Positions 63,276 through 64,000 of a stretch of DNA of 64,000 bases are shown here, piece by piece. The DNA lies in assembly GCA_015069695.1 (NCBI GenBank), contig JADCRZ010000009.1, positions 1-64,000 of the forward strand, in the 5' to 3' direction. The notes under the pieces are model-generated. The model made no database searches. It worked only from the letters and a program-made list of their open reading frames with translations, and was not told the DNA's origin. Both the position numbers and the translations under genes were made by a program. Within the stretch, counting starts at the first letter, position 1. Each line of letters opens with the position of its first letter. This DNA comes from Williamsia sp. Its GTDB lineage: Bacteria; Bacteroidota; Bacteroidia; Chitinophagales; Chitinophagaceae.

Positions 63276-64000
63276 ATGACCAGCGCTGTACAAAACAGGG
63301 CCGAACACAAGACGGAGAAGCAAACAGCGCGGGACGCTGCCCTCAACCCGGCCCTGCCTGCGCAACGGATCGCTTCTGTGGATGTGTACCGCGGACTTGT
63401 TATGCTGCTGATGATGGGAGAGGTGCTTTCTTTTGAAAGTGTATCCGATGCATTGCCGGGCAATCCCTTCTGGCATTTCCTTGCCTTCCACCAAAGCCAT
63501 GTTCCCTGGACCTGGCTTTCCCTGCACGATATGATCCAGCCTTCTTTTACATTTTTGGTAGGGGTGGTATTGCCGTTCTCTGTTGCCGGCAGAAAAGCAA
63601 AGGGTGCCAGTTCCGGAACGGTTGTTTGGCGCGCGGTGAAACGTTCGCTGATCCTGATCTTGCTGGGTATATTCCTCCGCTCCATGCATGCAAAGCAAAC
63701 TTATTTCACATTTGAAGATACGCTTACGCAAATTGGACTGGGATATACATTCCTGGTTTTGCTTTCATTTTATGCAAAACGGGTGTGGATCATTGCACTG
63801 GCTGTTCTGCTGGCCGGGTACTGGCTTCTTTTTTTACTGTACCCGCTACCTGGTGCCGGCTTTGATTATGCAGCTGCCGGTGTGGTTCCCGGCTGGGAAC
63901 ACAACCTGTCCGGAATGGCAGCCCACTGGAACAAGAATACCAACCTGGCCTGGGCTTTTGACAGGTGGTTCTTAAACCTGTTCCCCCGGGAAAAGCCTTT
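63276..64000 (+). CDS. Membrane acyltransferase, HGSNAT/DUF5009-like (cut by window end)
   Basis: The first 241 residues of a membrane protein that runs off the window. RIASVDVYRGLVMLLMM near residue 32, the segment HDMIQPSFTFLVGVVLPFS and DTLTQIGLGYTFL are typical of heparan-alpha-glucosaminide N-acetyltransferase-like proteins (DUF5009/DUF1624), which move acetyl groups across a membrane onto sugars. About four membrane helices are visible so far. It starts 98 bp after the P450 gene in the same direction; the two may be cotranscribed. Confidence 0.8.
   Translation, partial: MTSAVQNRAEHKTEKQTARDAALNPALPAQRIASVDVYRGLVMLLMMGEVLSFESVSDALPGNPFWHFLAFHQSHVPWTWLSLHDMIQPSFTFLVGVVLPFSVAGRKAKGASSGTVVWRAVKRSLILILLGIFLRSMHAKQTYFTFEDTLTQIGLGYTFLVLLSFYAKRVWIIALAVLLAGYWLLFLLYPLPGAGFDYAAAGVVPGWEHNLSGMAAHWNKNTNLAWAFDRWFLNLFPREKP

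Overview
The window looks like a chromosomal stretch from a Bacteroidota species, most likely of the Chitinophagaceae. The evidence is a SusC/SusD pair, a giant hybrid two-component regulator with an AraC output domain, many Bacteroidota-type lipoproteins, near absence of Shine-Dalgarno sequences, and at least one promoter matching the Bacteroidota consensus TTTG-N19-TAnnTTTG. Nothing indicates a plasmid or prophage. The only RNA gene found is a tRNA-Cys.

Layout. 0-8 kb: two tandem DUF421 membrane proteins, a DUF4468 protein and a SusC/SusD pair. 8-12 kb: a lipoprotein followed by a TPR-CHAT protease. 11.7-15.7 kb (minus strand): a GH32 fructan hydrolase, an ECF sigma factor, its overlapping anti-sigma factor and a DUF4382 lipoprotein. 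15.9-20.6 kb: a beta-CASP metallo-hydrolase, an uncharacterised helical protein, and a soluble histidine kinase divergent from a NarL-type response regulator with a 21-bp tandem operator-like repeat between them. 20.7-24.3 kb: a sialate/xylan O-acetylesterase and a CE15 glucuronoyl esterase. 24.3-27.9 kb: a second TPR-CHAT protease and a small polyproline-tailed protein. 28.4-34.7 kb: a complete tripartite RND efflux operon. 34.9-40.4 kb: a catalase-like protein, a thioredoxin-fold protein, and a sulfur locus (tRNA-Cys, Rrf2 regulator, cysteine desulfurase with a recognisable promoter and operator). 40.4-48.4 kb: a TPR plus TIR-transmembrane operon divergent from a cysteine-rich repeat protein across a large palindrome, followed by a second thioredoxin-fold protein. 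48.5-52.5 kb: the hybrid regulator. 52.9-61 kb: an export operon described below and a secreted HExxH protein. 61-64 kb: a nested palindromic repeat, a cytochrome P450 and the start of a membrane acyltransferase.

The most interesting system is at 52.9-59.3 kb on the minus strand. A 49-codon gene at 59143..59292 encodes a small peptide with an AG/GG-type leader and a Thr/Lys-rich basic tail. It is followed by a protein that joins a PqqD-like (RiPP recognition element-like) N-terminus to a eukaryotic-type Ser/Thr kinase domain. Then come a C39-peptidase ABC exporter, an HlyD adaptor and a TolC-type channel, mostly overlapping or closely spaced. I read this as a candidate ribosomally made, kinase-modified, leader-cleaved and exported peptide. 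The gene calls are seen directly; the phosphopeptide idea is inference.

Two families of dispersed palindromic repeats each occur twice in the window. Copies of one family show compensatory changes in their stems, which suggests selection for hairpin structure.
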